64,000 bases of DNA from contig JALGQZ010000002.1 of the NCBI GenBank assembly GCA_023105745.1, positions 47,156,497 through 47,220,496 on the forward strand. Direction: 5' to 3'. Origin of the DNA: Austropuccinia psidii (lineage: Eukaryota; Basidiomycota; Pucciniomycetes; Pucciniales; Sphaerophragmiaceae). The position numbers were made by a program, and so were the translations under genes. The notes below the pieces were generated by a model. That model worked only from the letters and a program-made list of their open reading frames with translations, searched no databases and was not told where the DNA came from. Positions 47,870 to 61,249 of the stretch are shown one piece after another. Each line of letters starts with the position of its first letter. Position 1 is the first letter of the stretch.

Positions 47870-48270
47870 GCGTTATGATGTTCTATACTCTTGTTGGTGT
47901 TGAGGGTCTGGTAGGGCCATCCACAGTGTCAGGAGCTCTGGTTCTCGCCGCCTTTCTGCCTTAGTGTATTTGGGATTTATTTGGGATATAATGCTTGGGT
48001 TTGTCTTTTGGTTTCGTTGTCTCTGGTGCACTTTGAAACGGGTGGTCAGGCCGTTTCAAGGTGAGTGGGTGTGGCTGGGGTCAAGTCTGGAGCAGAGGAA
48101 GGCGGCTGGTCAGGCCGCCTGTTGGTATGATAGTGGGGGGGGGGTGCTCATTATTTGGGGCTTCTTGGCTTTGAGATCCATTGTTCCTGACACCGTCTCT
48201 GGCCTTTCCACTCGCATGTGTTGCTATATATGTGATGTTGGTTGAGTTGGTGATGAAGGGGACTAAGTGG
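47870..48270. other. GC-rich island with two hairpins sharing one loop
   Basis: About 400 bases of far higher GC than the surroundings. Hairpin 1: CTTTGAAACGG (48031-48041), loop GTGGTCAGG, CCGTTTCAAGG (48051-48061). Hairpin 2: AGGCGGC (48100-48106), loop TGGTCAG, GCCGCCT (48114-48120). A G-run of ten lies near 48138. Frames on both strands cross it but show no family motif, so an RNA gene, a fragment of a GC-rich host region or a mobile element are all possible. I do not recognise it. Confidence 0.45.
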
Positions 48271-48410
48271 CAATTATACAAATTAGTTTCATCTGTATTC
48301 TGAGAGAAAGAAGTGAGAGATAAAAGGAAAACAAAGAGAAAAGAAGAAACAAAAAAACAGAAAAAAAACCTCATACGATAATTATAAACAAAGCAATTAG
48401 ATTAATAAAA

Positions 48411-48592
48411 CAAATAATAATATAAATAATAATATAAATAATAATATAAATAATAATATAAATAATAATAGAAATAATAATATAAATAATAATATAAATA
48501 ATAATATAAATAATAATACAAATAATAATACAAATAATAATACAAATAATAATATAAATTATAATGTAAATAATAATATAAATAAAAATCAA
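48411..48592. repeat. 12-bp AT microsatellite
   Basis: About 15 units of AATAATAATATA-type sequence with a few A-to-G or T-to-C variants. Frames across it (Ile/Tyr-rich) are artefacts. Confidence 0.9.
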
Positions 48593-51244
48593 TACAAAAT
48601 ATATTACTTTTCCAGGGTAGCAAACTGTTAATTCTCTTCTTCTGTTTCTTTCATAAAAATGTGACAATGAAAGATTATCCAAAAAAAATAATGATTTAAT
48701 AATGATTCAAAAAGAAAGATACAGCTATTCTTCCTCCATTTTTTTAATTAATTTCTATTTTATTTTTTGAATATTCTGAAAAAATAATAAAATTCTAAGA
48801 TTAATTCTTTGAGTGTTTTTTCATTCGATTTTTCTTGAGAAAGAAAAATAAAAAGTATTGAAATAATAGCAGCAAATTTTCCGGAAGGACAGATGTTAAA
48901 AAAGAACGAAATATACTAAACCACCTGTAAGTTGAATATTGTCCAATTTTTACTGAACCTATGAAAGATATCAATAGAAATAATTCATGGTATTCAGTCA
49001 AAAAAAAATCTAAAAACCATGTTTTTCAGTAATCCTTTCAAGCCAAAGTTAAGACAAAATTGAAATACTAAGAAATTTATTGTGAAGTCTCTTCTACGAT
49101 TACTATTACTAACGGGAATTTTCCAACAATAAAGAGCTCGTTCATCCAATTGAACTCAAAAACCTTCATTAATAAGGAAGGTTGCACTTTTTTCAGAAAG
49201 AAGCGCTATTCTCAGTTTGGAAATTTCTGAAAGGTGAATACATATAAATCACCATTTGAGTAAGATAATGTTTTTTGGTGAATATTTCTTGTTATTTCTG
49301 ATAAGAAGAGTAAAAAAATAGTAATCTATTTGGATCATATTTCTGAAATAGTTGGATATTTCTTTTAATTCATATGTTTGTCACTTCAACCTCAGCTCCA
49401 AGAAATTTTCAACTATTCTCTAAAGTCCCTCTCCAAAATTTATTACTGGAATTAAAATCTTTAACTCTTTTTTCAACATATATATCAATAATACATAACA
49501 TCCTCTTGTATTAATAATATTTTTAAGGTATATAAAGGTTCTTCATGTACAGTTTCCTCAACCACTCTTATAGATGTATTATAAGACTCATTTTCTTTAA
49601 CTTTGGTTAGTTTTACTGAGTGAAATTCACTTGTACCTTCATAAAAGCTCTTAATCAATTAATGAATCTATTTTTAGAATTGAAATTTGGAAAAAGGAAA
49701 TTTCAAACTCAACCTTTTTCTTATGATACCACTTGAGATCCAATCCTTGCACAAGTATACAGGTCAACTTTGGTATCTATAAAGCTATAAGGGAGTTTTT
49801 GGTATTTATTAATATTTATTCAACATTTTAGTTGTTTTAATCTGCATTCTAGTGTTGGTTGTAGGAGATTTTCAAATTTTACATCATTCTTTTCAAGAAT
49901 ATTTATGTTGGGGTCATTCCAACTTTAATTCTTAATTTCTTTCAGTTCTTTCAGCTTTCTAAGTTTGAAGTACTTATGAATTACTCTAATAATATAAGAA
50001 TATTAAAATTTCTGTTTTCCTTATAAAAACTATCATATTTAGTCTTTAAACAAATATAATAATATTAATTCATCTCAGAAATCAAAACTCGTTATATAAA
50101 ATAAAGCAGTTGACTTCCAAAATACAGAATTTTAATCAAAAAAAGGGATGGAATAGCAATCAACCTCAATTAATAACCTAGATATCACAAAGCTAATTAA
50201 TAAAAGGAATTGTTTCCATATCGAGAGTTTGAATCTTACTTTCTTATAACTTCACAAATACTTTAACCGACTTAATGTATGATGTATAAGCTTAGCTATT
50301 AATTGTGAAGAGTCCTTTTCCGTATAATTCATTGCGCTCAGTTAACTCAAATGATATCTCTTAATATCATAAATTTCCAAATTCAAAATATTTCCTTTTT
50401 TATATTTTGATAATTCACTACATAATCCTAGGCACTTAATGTAAGGAATTCTTTACATTAACAAATATTCCAACTGAGATATAAAAAATGAATCAAATAA
50501 ATCACCATTCCAGACTTTCAAAAATGAAAAACTCAAATTTTTCAAATGATATATTACTAACCCACTACCATCAAAACATACCATATCATGACTATCAGGA
50601 TAATATTGAGCACAAAGCTATGGACTCTAATTGAGCCAAATTATTCAATTATCAAAACAAGAAAAAATTCTGAGATGGCCTAGCTATAATCAAAGATTTT
50701 TTATCTTCAGAGTTTACCAGCATAAAAGATTGGTAATATCTATCAAATTGATCTTGAATCTAGTATATTCCAGCTTAAATTGATATTGTGTGATCATATG
50801 TGAAATTTCTCTTTCTTTTTTAGAAATTAATAGAGAGCCTTAATTTAAAAAATAATATCATTTAGATGTCTGATGTATATCTCAATATAATTTCTTCAAG
50901 AGGAAAAAAATTCAATAAAAGAATATATTGTGAATGATATATTAATTTATTTAGAAAAGAAAGAATTAATGAGGAGTTTCTTTCAAAAATGAATAATCTC
51001 TTGATTCTATTCATTCAATATTTTCCCCTATGTGGAGCAGAAAAATTATCTACGCTGGGATCTGAAGAGGTATCCAAAGTAATATAAAATAGAACTCAAA
51101 AACTCAATTTCCTTCCACTCAATGATATCAAGGGAGATGAAAACAAAAATTGATTAAGAATAAAAATTCTTTTTATTTTAGGGTTATTTCACTTTGTAAA
51201 TTCTTGCCAAAAAATAATATTGGAAAAGTGTAATTGAAAATTTT
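48593..51244. other. AT-rich intergenic DNA, nothing recognised
   Basis: No supported feature. Confidence 0.6.
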
Positions 51245-51390
51245 GGCTTGCATATGTGGCTTTTATTTCTTGCAAAACTTCTATTTTTTGATTTCATTAG
51301 TGTTATAAATTTTAACCTGTCTGAAATATATGTGCAATTTCACTTCCCAAGTTCAACACCTGCGTTCGGGAATAGCCACTTTCTCATGGT
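51245..51390 (-). repeat. Short interspersed repeat, copy E (subfamily II)
   Basis: Minus strand: ACCATGAGAAAGTGGCTATT, a decayed core with AACGCAGGTGTTGAAC, and the subfamily II tail AAATAGAAGTTTTGCAAGAA and GCCACATATGCAAGCC. The palindrome is broken in one arm. Confidence 0.65.
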
Positions 51391-52607
51391 TAGTGATGAC
51401 TTAAAATAGTAAGATTTCTTCAAATATCCCCAGTCTTTCAGATTTTAGCTTTTTCTGGAAGAAATTACAGAATATTGAAGGTACTTCTTAGGCTTAAATA
51501 ATATTTCTTTAAATCTATGAGATTTTCAAAATAAGAATTAATTTTTCCAATTATGGGATTCCCAATTTATATTCTTTAGTCTGGATCATATTATGTGGGA
51601 AGAAATGCGGTATGGTCTTCCTTTTTTGGTAATATTGTATGGACGTGAAATTTAAAACCTGAAAAATTCATCATTTTGAGCAGTAAAAGTTGTGGATTTC
51701 CTGATCATTTTCCAAAAAAACAGGATACCACATCTGTTACAATTTTTTAATTAATATTATTAAGTTTCCTTATTTGTATAATTTCTTTTAAACTAAAGAG
51801 AATTAGAGGTTGTATCTGACACAATCAGCTCAGCTATCAAATAATCTTGCCTCACTCAATTCTAAGTACAGGGGAAGATATATTTATTTAAAGATTAAAC
51901 CCTTTACTAAAATCAAAAATATTCCTCATCTTATGTGGTAAAAACGTTTTTACATGATAATATTTCTTTGAAAAAATACCCTGACATATTAAATATTTCT
52001 TATCAAAATTTCTTACATTATTTTGGGTTGCACAAATTAATGAATATGTTTTTGGAGATATTTTTATATATCCTTCCTTTTAAAAATAAGAATAATAGTA
52101 GGTAAAACCAACTTTTGTGTTTTTTATTTCCTGTTTTTTTTTTTTTTGCTTTTTCTTCTTTTGAAATAGAAACAGCTTAGCTTTTCGTAATAAATATATC
52201 TTTCTTGTGAGCTTTTCCTTTCCTTTTGAGCGTTTTTTTTTAAATTTTCTAGTCAGTCTTTTCTTGAACATTTTTTGAAAGGGGTTTTCATAGCACTTCT
52301 ACAAAATAGCAAGATCTTTAATTTATAAGGTATTCTTTGTTTGAAAAAAAATTGTTTTGAGTTTTTCTTGATATATTGGTTTTCAAGGAATATCTTTCAA
52401 AAAAATGAAATCTGAAATATGCAAAAAAAATATTCCAAAATCATTCTTCCGAAAAAAATATATCTTCAAAAAACCAAAAATTCTGATAAAATATCCCTTT
52501 TTCCCTTTTTTGATTATTGGGGTCTAATCACATTCTGTGTGGAACTTTTACACCTCAATCACCAGAGAAAATAACGAAATATTAATTTATATAATTGTTA
52601 AAACTAT
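51391..52607. other. AT-rich intergenic DNA, no gene seen
   Basis: A Lys/Arg-rich 63-codon minus-strand frame at 52080-52271 is composed of A/T runs and is not supported. Confidence 0.55.
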
Positions 52608-52777
52608 CACCATGAGCAAACTGGCTACACCTGACAGCAGGTGTGGTATTTAGAAATCAGCTTGTACCTATCCTGGAATGAGCTGGGACCCTTCTTGTGA
52701 ACTAGGTTAGACACAGGTTCTCAATTTTGGGTAGTATTCCAAGCTCTTCCAAGACACTGGAATATTAAAGAGTTTAC
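52608..52777 (+). repeat. Short interspersed repeat, copy F (subfamily I)
   Basis: CACCATGAGCAAACTGGCTA, intact core ACACCTGACAGCAGGTGT, body with GTGAACTAGGTTAGACACAG, tail CACTGGAATATTAAAGAGTT. One of the best-preserved copies. Confidence 0.78.
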
Positions 52778-53481
52778 AAGATTTTATTCCTTTTTTCAAC
52801 TTGTTCGATGAAATGGGTGGCATACTATATGAAAATGCTTTTCATTTTTCTCTTCATCATCAAATCAATACTTTTCAGGATGAAAAATTGAATCCCAAAA
52901 TTTGTTTTAAATTCAAACAATCCCAGTCTTTTTGAAGGCACGAAGGATTAAAAACTACTATCAAAAATGAAAAAATCCTTTATATGTCTTTATTTATGAC
53001 TTATTAGTACTTGGTAGCAACATGAATTCTTATTTCTTCTTGAAAAATTGTCTCACAAATATCAAAATCAGTGTTTTCCAACCAAAGCCTGTTCTGAAGA
53101 AACTGGAGTAATGGGAACATATTTTTTCTTTCATTTTTAAAGCTCCAGAGCCTTAGAGGCAAAATATAAAGGATTTTAATTTTTTTTAATAAAATTATTT
53201 CCCCAAAAATACAAAGAATTGTATATATATATATGATTTATTGATTAGAGTTCCCAGAAATTGATTATTATTTCTTTCATTTTTTTCATTTTCTCATCCC
53301 TTTGGAACACTAATTATTTTGAGAAATTTCTACTATTAACATCAAAATTGATCTTTTTTGAAGGGAATTTTACCCTCCCCAGCTTGTTTGAAGGTTTTGT
53401 TTCTCAGTTAAAAGGGGAAGTAGTGTTCTCTTTGAGATAAAGCACCTGCTACTAGAGGAAATCAAAAAAATTTGAATGAAT
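52778..53481. other. AT-rich intergenic DNA, nothing recognised
   Basis: No supported feature. Confidence 0.6.
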
Positions 53482-53636
53482 TTACAGTAAAGGTCCTGTA
53501 ATGAAAGCTACTGGAAAATTGTACAAAATCGTTGAAAATATTACATAAGCATGCATTAAAGCAACTTTACTGTAACAAAACTAACCAATGTGAAAATCTT
53601 TACAGTAGTAGTCCTTGTAAAAAACTGCTACTGTAA
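53482..53636. repeat. ACAGTAG hairpin-repeat cluster, locus 3
   Basis: Bounded by TTACAGTA at 53482 and CTGCTACTGTAA ending at 53636, which are inverted. Inside are TTTACTGTAAC and CTTTACAGTAGTAGTCC. It looks like a 155-base element with short inverted ends, or a degenerate hairpin cluster. Confidence 0.5.
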
Positions 53637-56426
53637 TTTTCATTGAAAAACCAATTATAAAATTAATTAAAAGCCAATTTGAAAATATAAGAGAAAAAAC
53701 TCAGGAAAATTACAAAAAAACATAAAAAACAAAAGTTCATCAGAAATCAAAATAAAAGGTTACCATAGAACATGGATGAAACAACTCAACAAAATGCTTT
53801 AGAGTAGCAGAAAGGCAGTTTTTGCAATTGCTTTTATCAAATGAAGATAAAATGAATTTTATTGTAATAGTAAAAGGAAATGCAATTAACCGCTCATGAA
53901 TGCTCTTATACTTCATTGTTCTTAGCTAAACCCATTATTTTTCAAAAATTATTTGTTCAAAAAAAAAAAATTAAGATGTTTTCTGTGGTTTTTGCGCTTC
54001 TTTTTGCTTCTTCAAAAATAAAGCTCAATAATATTTATGTTCAAAAAAATGTTGGAATTAACAATAGAAGTATATATTAAATTCAATATGGCTCCAATGA
54101 TATTTTTCATAACTTGAAATATTTTTTTGTTTAAATAAGAAAAGACCAGTTAGCTTAATCTCCAAGAGCTGTCTTCCTATAAAGCAGATTATTATGTCGA
54201 AAAGAGTCAAAAAACCTGATTCTTCTTCAATCTTGTTCAAATATCTTTAACATTTAGATCCATTATGATGTTTCACTTTTGAAAGCTTCAATGGAATTTC
54301 ATTCGATTTCTAATTAGATATACTTGAGGGCTTTTAACATTGTCTTATTTATAAAAGCATATAATTTATGGTTAATTTTAATAATTAATCCGTCTTTTGT
54401 AAAGAACATTAATTATTGGGTTTAAGAATTACTACATAGCTACTTTTCACATATTCTCATTAAAAAATAGTAGTAATAGTCAAAATTCCTTGATAAATTC
54501 TTCATAATTACAATTGAATGACTGAAAAATGATTCAGATAATGTTTTGATTACAAGTGGAAATGGCTCTAAAGTAATATTTTTTCCACTTCAAGCTTAAT
54601 TCCAAAGAGTTTCTAGCTTAACTATGTGGCCTCCTTGTCTTAAATGCTACTCTTATAAGCTCATTGGCCCTTTAATTAAGCATAAATGGAAAATAAAAAC
54701 AATAATTATCTTCCTTTCATCTTGTAGAAACACTTGAAATATATTTATATATAATTTTCCTAACTACACTCTATAAAAAGCTTGTTCTAAATCTGTCATT
54801 ATTTTGGGATTTATAAATTTATCAAAGTAATACCATATTCAAAATGCTACCAGAAGCTTTATATATATGTTTTGAGAAATATCCTTTCTGAAAAAACCAA
54901 AATCTACCAAATTTGTTTTCCTTAATATTATAAAGAATTTCCATTATTTGAGAGTAACTCATTTAACTTGTTTCATTAATTTATAAATCTGAAGATCTTA
55001 ATTTTCCTCAATGGCTGTTGAAAATATATATTATCTTGAATCAAATGAGTAAAAGATTTCTATAAATATTTCTCCTATAAATTTGAGGGAGTATTATTGT
55101 ATAGAACCTAGAAAATCATTCTCCGAGTTAGTTTGACTAATATTGATCTTTTGATCTTTAGTTATTGAGAAATTCAAAAATGCATGTTTAAATACTTACA
55201 GTTATTGACCACACAAATTCATGCATAATGTTAAGTTTTCCAGTGAAAGAAGAGCGTTTCATATATCCCAATCAATTTAAGAGTGGTTTAATATCAAGGA
55301 AATCCAAGTAGAAATTTGGAGAGCCTATATAATACAGTCAATATGATAAGAAATACATTAAATAGCAAGATATATTGATATGGCGTTTTTTAATGAGCAA
55401 ATAATTTGTGAAATTAAGGTGTAGCCATATTTGTACATGAATATTGAATTACCTCCAAATTTACAAAAATAGTTGAATTATTTAAGCTTTATTTCATTTT
55501 TTGTGGCAGACACTAAAATAAATTACTTTAAATAACACCCAAAATGATTTTATTTTCCACATATTGAAGTAATTCACTAGATATAAATGGTTAAATCAGA
55601 ATTGATAATTTCTCCCAAATAATATAAAAATTGAATCTAAGTTGGTATCAATCTATAAAATCATTTAATTATCTCAAAAATCAAATGAATGAATGTTTTC
55701 CATTGTTATGAATATTTTTGATTATTTTAATAAGGATTTTGTTCAAATGAATATTGGAATATTTGTTATTTTACACTGTGAATTCCTAAAATAAAAAGGT
55801 CCAAAGCTTAATATTTGACTTTGAATATTTTTATTGTCCAGATATATTCTTAAAAGGCTCCTATCAAGAATTTGATGGGATGAAATATGGGGTATAGTAC
55901 TTCAATATATATTTAATTTTGTGTGCTTCTGCTTAAAATTACTTAATCCCATTGATATTAACAGATTTTTTCTGTTTTAATTAAAATCTTCCCTTAAAAA
56001 AGAAAAATATGAGGGATAGAAATTTGCACAAAAAACATCCTTCAATTGAGAGTAAACCATTCCATGGTTGGGTATATTTTTCATAATACTTATATGTGAA
56101 GAAAGCCCCAAATCTTCCAAGAACTTTTATCATTTATGAAAATATTTTTTGAAAATTGAAGGTTTACAACTTCAATATTATTCATCTTTGGGCTCCCAAA
56201 AGTGAGCTTGAAAGAGGATTAATATTGAAGCTTAAATATAAATGTAAAAAAATATAAGAAAGAGCCCAAAAGGTTAAATCTTTTTTAAATTGAATTATAA
56301 GACGAGATAGAAAACACTGAAACAAAGGCGAAATTGAAGAAAGTCTTTGAATAATATGTTTTTCAATGATTGAACTTTGAAAATACCAACAAAGCAACGC
56401 TATTTAGTCAACTAAACTGATAATTT
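53637..56426. other. AT-rich intergenic DNA, no gene seen
   Basis: Short frames (53880-54080, 54058-54240, 56182-56397) lack motifs. Confidence 0.6.
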
Positions 56427-56575
56427 GTGGCTTGCATATGTGACTTTAATTTCTTCTAAAACTTCTATTTCTAAATTCAATTGCTGTCCTATGTCCAACC
56501 TGAATCCAATCTATCTGAAATATTGAATTCCAGATGCAACACCTGCTGTCAGGTGTAGCCAATTTTCTCATGGTG
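56427..56575 (-). repeat. Short interspersed repeat, copy G (subfamily II)
   Basis: Minus strand: CACCATGAGAAAATTGGCTA, intact core ACACCTGACAGCAGGTGT, tail AAATAGAAGTTTTAGAAGAA and CAAGCCAC. Confidence 0.75.
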
Positions 56576-59500
56576 TATCTTATAAATATTTCTATATAGT
56601 GAGGTACTCATTTTCCTTGACTCTGAAATTTCATTACATACAAAAAAATACCAAAAATTTACTTTATACACTACCTTTAATTATGTTTTTGTAGTAGTCC
56701 TATCCAAGGCTGTAATTTCAGCTAATTATTGGTATGCCATATTACTGAACACATTAGCGCTGTCAGTATCAATGATACTTATTTTTACAATGCACATAGC
56801 ATACTGAATTCAGTAATTTCTGCAAAGAAAGAGGTAAAAATTGAATTAAATTTCATTTAAATATGATAAATTCATTTTCTTAGGTGATAGAGTGGTATTT
56901 TTGATGAAAAATCTGACTAAAAACATGTAATTCTTGAAATTTTAGTGGTGCTGCACAGTGTTATTGTTAATCATCATACAGGTGAAGTCATGACTGAAAT
57001 TCATTGTTACTGCACAAAATAATTTTAAGATTACATAATTCATTTATACGCTTTGTGCTAGCCTTAGAGAGTAATTAATTACTATTTTGAGAGTATTCGC
57101 ACCTTAACTAACAGAAAAGGGCGAATTGTTTGAATTTTTTTACCAATTTCTTTTTTTTGCAAAAACTTTGAGATATTCTTTCTTCAAAAATTCCATTTTA
57201 TAACTTTCTTTTGAAAAATTATTTTTTTTATTTTTTTTTGGAAAACTAGTTTCTGGATGAAAATCAATTTTTTCAAATAATTATCTTTTTAATTTTTGTT
57301 ATGCTTCCAGAATTCCAATCTATTTCAAAATCAAATAAATTCATAATCATAAAATAAGATCTGTAAATGAAGTGTACTTTATGTAATTTTTTTTTCCATA
57401 ACCTCCTTTATATTCACAAATAATCGCAAAAAAAGGAATAAAAAACCTCTCAAACATGTATAGAGATTTTGAGAAATATTGAACACTCAAGAGTTCTTTT
57501 TCCTTTTTTTTGGACAGAATTATTCATTAAAATAACTTTCAAAACATAACTTCCGATTTATTAGATATATTTTACTGTCTCTTACATTGAGAAATCCTTA
57601 TATAGTAAACAGACTTCTTCAAGAAAAATGTTTGTAATTAGATGATTGACTTTGAATACTTATGAGATCATTACAAAATAATTTTTTATATCAATCCGTT
57701 AATTTATTAATTTGTAACGGCGTATTAGACCATTCGAACTCTACAGTCTATCTAGTTTGAGGATATTTATTCATTATTTTTTGTGTTAAGCTATATTGTG
57801 CACTGATAATACTTTCAGCTGATGAAATGTGTTCCATAAGTGAGTCCAATTGGAAAATCTCTTGTAGAAGTTGAAATTCCCTTAAACTCTTTAAAAAGTT
57901 CTTCCTTCTAATTAATATAGTAAATTTTCAATATTTTTTTAAGCCAATAAAATTCAATAGAGAAAAACATTTTGGCCAAAAATGGATAGCAAATTATTTT
58001 CCAGACACATAAAATAAAAAAAAGTGAGCTATATTGAAAGTAAATTGATCTTCTTTCTCTTCAATATATGTGATCAAATATTTGTATTGATATTTTTTGA
58101 GGAGATATACATCTTGAAAAGGCAAAATATTTATTCATTTACCAATTTGAAGAACTTGGTGGAACAAAATTACATCAATTTGAAGTTCCAGTTTCAATCT
58201 CTACATTAATAGGTCACTTGCCTTGTTCTAGAAAAAAATATCCACAAATTCATATGAAAATACATGTATTAAGATTTCCTTCATTAACAAAATTGATGAT
58301 TATTCATCAAATAATATAAGCTACAAGTACCATAAGAAATCAAAAGTACTATGGATTAATCCTAATTTATAATTGGAATATCTTTTCACTTTAATAAATC
58401 TAAATAAGCCAGGTGTTACTGAAAAATTCAAATTCTTTTACTAAACATTATCTCATATTGAAAATGAATTGAAATTTAAATTCATGAAGCTTTGATAATC
58501 TTGTTGAAATAGTACTACTGCAATCTGTAGTTCATACATGAGAAATAAATTAGAATAATATTATTATATTATTTCCATAGGTCTCAAGGTGAATTAAGAA
58601 TTCTCTCACTACATATATTTGAAGTTTTTGGCATTTTTACTTTTTTTAATATTAGGTATTTCGCAGTGGAAGCTATGAATTGTGAGTGAATTCATGGTTT
58701 GTTTTCTAACAATACGGTCTCTTTCTTCATATACATAACCAAAATGTTTATATTAAATTCCATTTTTAGACCTAATATGCTAGATATTGCTTTAGCCAAA
58801 ATTTGACAAAATATTTTCTTTATTTTTAAGCCTCATTTTGTTGATATTTATTCTAAAAAAATTTAATTTTTTAAAATGAATTAAATTTATATGTTTAATT
58901 CATTTAATTTCATGTTGTTCTTTTATCCAAAAAGAATTAGGTATTCATTTCTGAAGCTTTATAGAATTTAAAAGACTATTTTATTCCAATAAAAGTGGAA
59001 TATTACTAATCGAAAAGTATCTACACAAGCGTTTACCATATTTTAGCTTTTCTAGTAAAAAATCAAAAAAATTGGGATAGTTACAAATCACAGAAATTTC
59101 TACATCATGATATTATGAGTTTTTTGAAAGTTCTATTCAGAGAAAATATTTGTGGATCTATTTGTCATTATTATGTGCTATTATTGAATAATATCTAGCT
59201 CTTAAGTAACTCTTTCAGTAAATTATTCTTGCAATATAGAAATGATGAGGAAATATTTTTCAAGATAATAGTGAGAAATTTGGGCAAAATTTTCATTTTC
59301 TTAATGAAAAATCAGAATTCAACAGCTGTAACTCAGTAGGCTTGAAATTCAAGCCACTTTTACATCAAAAGCTCAATATTAAGACATGTGGGTTAGCTTT
59401 CTTTATTATATAAAAATTCAGCTTTAATAACTTATAGTAATTCTAAATAGAATATTAAACCTATTTTTAATCATGTCTTGATTCATTTTAATTCTATCTT

Positions 59501-61249
59501 TTGTAACTCGGAATCAGTGGATATTCTCTCAAGTCTATAAGGGCTTTTAAAAAAATATATATATTTTTATTTTAAGATAAAAATTTTGAAAAATATCAAA
59601 ATATGCTTTGAGATAGTTTTTTTTTATCAAAAACTTAATTGCCTTAATAAAAAACAAATTAATCTTAATTTAAATCTCAATTTTTATAGGAAGAATTATT
59701 TTAAAATATTCTACAAGCCTGTATGAATTTTTCCAATTATTTAGATATTAATATTTTAAGTGTATCTGAAACGAGAATGGAATGCATTAGATCTGAATCT
59801 TCAAAGAAATGAATGATTAGCAAGAGTAAAGTCACCTGAAGTAGGAAAACATTATAGGTACATACCTTAGCTATAAATAAGAGGACACCTGGGAGAACCA
59901 TTTTAATTTAAAAGAAAGGTGAGTATGATGAAGAAGGAAGTAGCAAATAATAGTAAACTGGATATTAGGATTTTAGAATTTTTTTCAATAAAATAACAGA
60001 GCAGAAACTTTAATTAACAAGAAAAAACAATTTTGACAATTAAGATTTAGCAGTAGAAGTATAAGAAAAAGATCAACAATACTATTATTGAAGGAAATCA
60101 TTTTGATTAGTTGAAGCTGGACTTTATAATGGTAAATTTTGGTTGATAAATTGATGTGCAGAAAGCTTAGTATGAGTTCTAGACAAGGTTTTAAATCAAT
60201 TTCTCAAGAAATTTGTTAAAGAGCACTCAATGGAAATCCCAGAACTATTTTCATAATTCTATTGGGGAGAAGCTTTCAAATAAGAAATATTAGAGGAAAG
60301 CTTACTCCTGAGATAATTTTGAGCTCTTATAATATTTTCCAATGTGATGAAACAAAAATGAAATTGGTAAAAGGTAAAATAATAATTAAAATGGTGGATA
60401 AACTGAAAGGAAGGTAAAAATTCTTCATATATAAGATGGGTCAAGGTTTGATCATGAAAGACTTGAATATTAGAATCTAGAACCCTTTCATAGAACGAAG
60501 TATCTAATTGAGAGATTATCTATTAATTAATTGATCTCCTTTTTCATGTGGTTCCTCTTAAAATGAATCCAGTTATTAAATTAATACTAATGATTATTTT
60601 AGGCTCAAAAAATATAAATGGTAAATTTAATAGCCAAATATTTGATATTAAATTTGATAAAAATGGCTTAAATAAAATAATATATTTAAAAAAGAGGATA
60701 AATATAGTATTTATAAATAGATCTATAAAGGGTATTTTTCAAAAACCATAACCTTTTGGGAAGTTCACATAAGTTTTCTTATTCATTTTGAATATAATTT
60801 CCCTTTTTTATTTTTTGTCTTCCTCAATTTCAAGACCTCCTCAAGACCAAGAAATTCTTCTGCATTTTTGAAAAAACATTTCATTTAGCCAAAATAAGAC
60901 TAACTTGGCAAGCTAATTGCAAAAATTCACAAATTGAGCTTCCATAAAAGGAATACCAAATTCAATTTTATTTTCTGAAATATCCCACAAATTTTTACTT
61001 TTTCCATTTTTTTCCAAGAAATTTTGAAAATAAAATCTGAAAAATCTTTTCTAAGCTCCTTAAGAACCCAATAACCTCTAAAGTGGAAAGATGGAATTTT
61101 ATGGCAAACACACCTGATTTATTACATTAATTCAAAAAAACCTTATTTGTAATTACCAATTCCCTTTATCTGTTTTGAGATCAGCTGAAGTCTATAGACC
61201 TGAGATATTTTATCACAAAGATAGTTCAATTGAGCTTTATTATCTTTTC
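56576..61249. other. AT-rich intergenic DNA, no gene seen
   Basis: Homopolymeric A and T runs, short frames only (58024-58209, 60259-60444, 60548-60751), none with recognisable features. Confidence 0.6.

Noticed and set aside
47964..48245. 93-residue frame across the GC-rich island, and a 97-residue frame opposite
   Set aside because: No recognisable domain; includes a G-run and two hairpins, better explained as non-coding.
48371..48682. Ile-rich and Tyr-rich frames on the minus strand
   Set aside because: Direct translation of the 12-bp AT microsatellite in different frames.
52080..52271. Lys/Arg-rich 63-residue frame resembling a ribosomal protein tail
   Set aside because: Built from A/T homopolymers on the minus strand, no conserved pattern.
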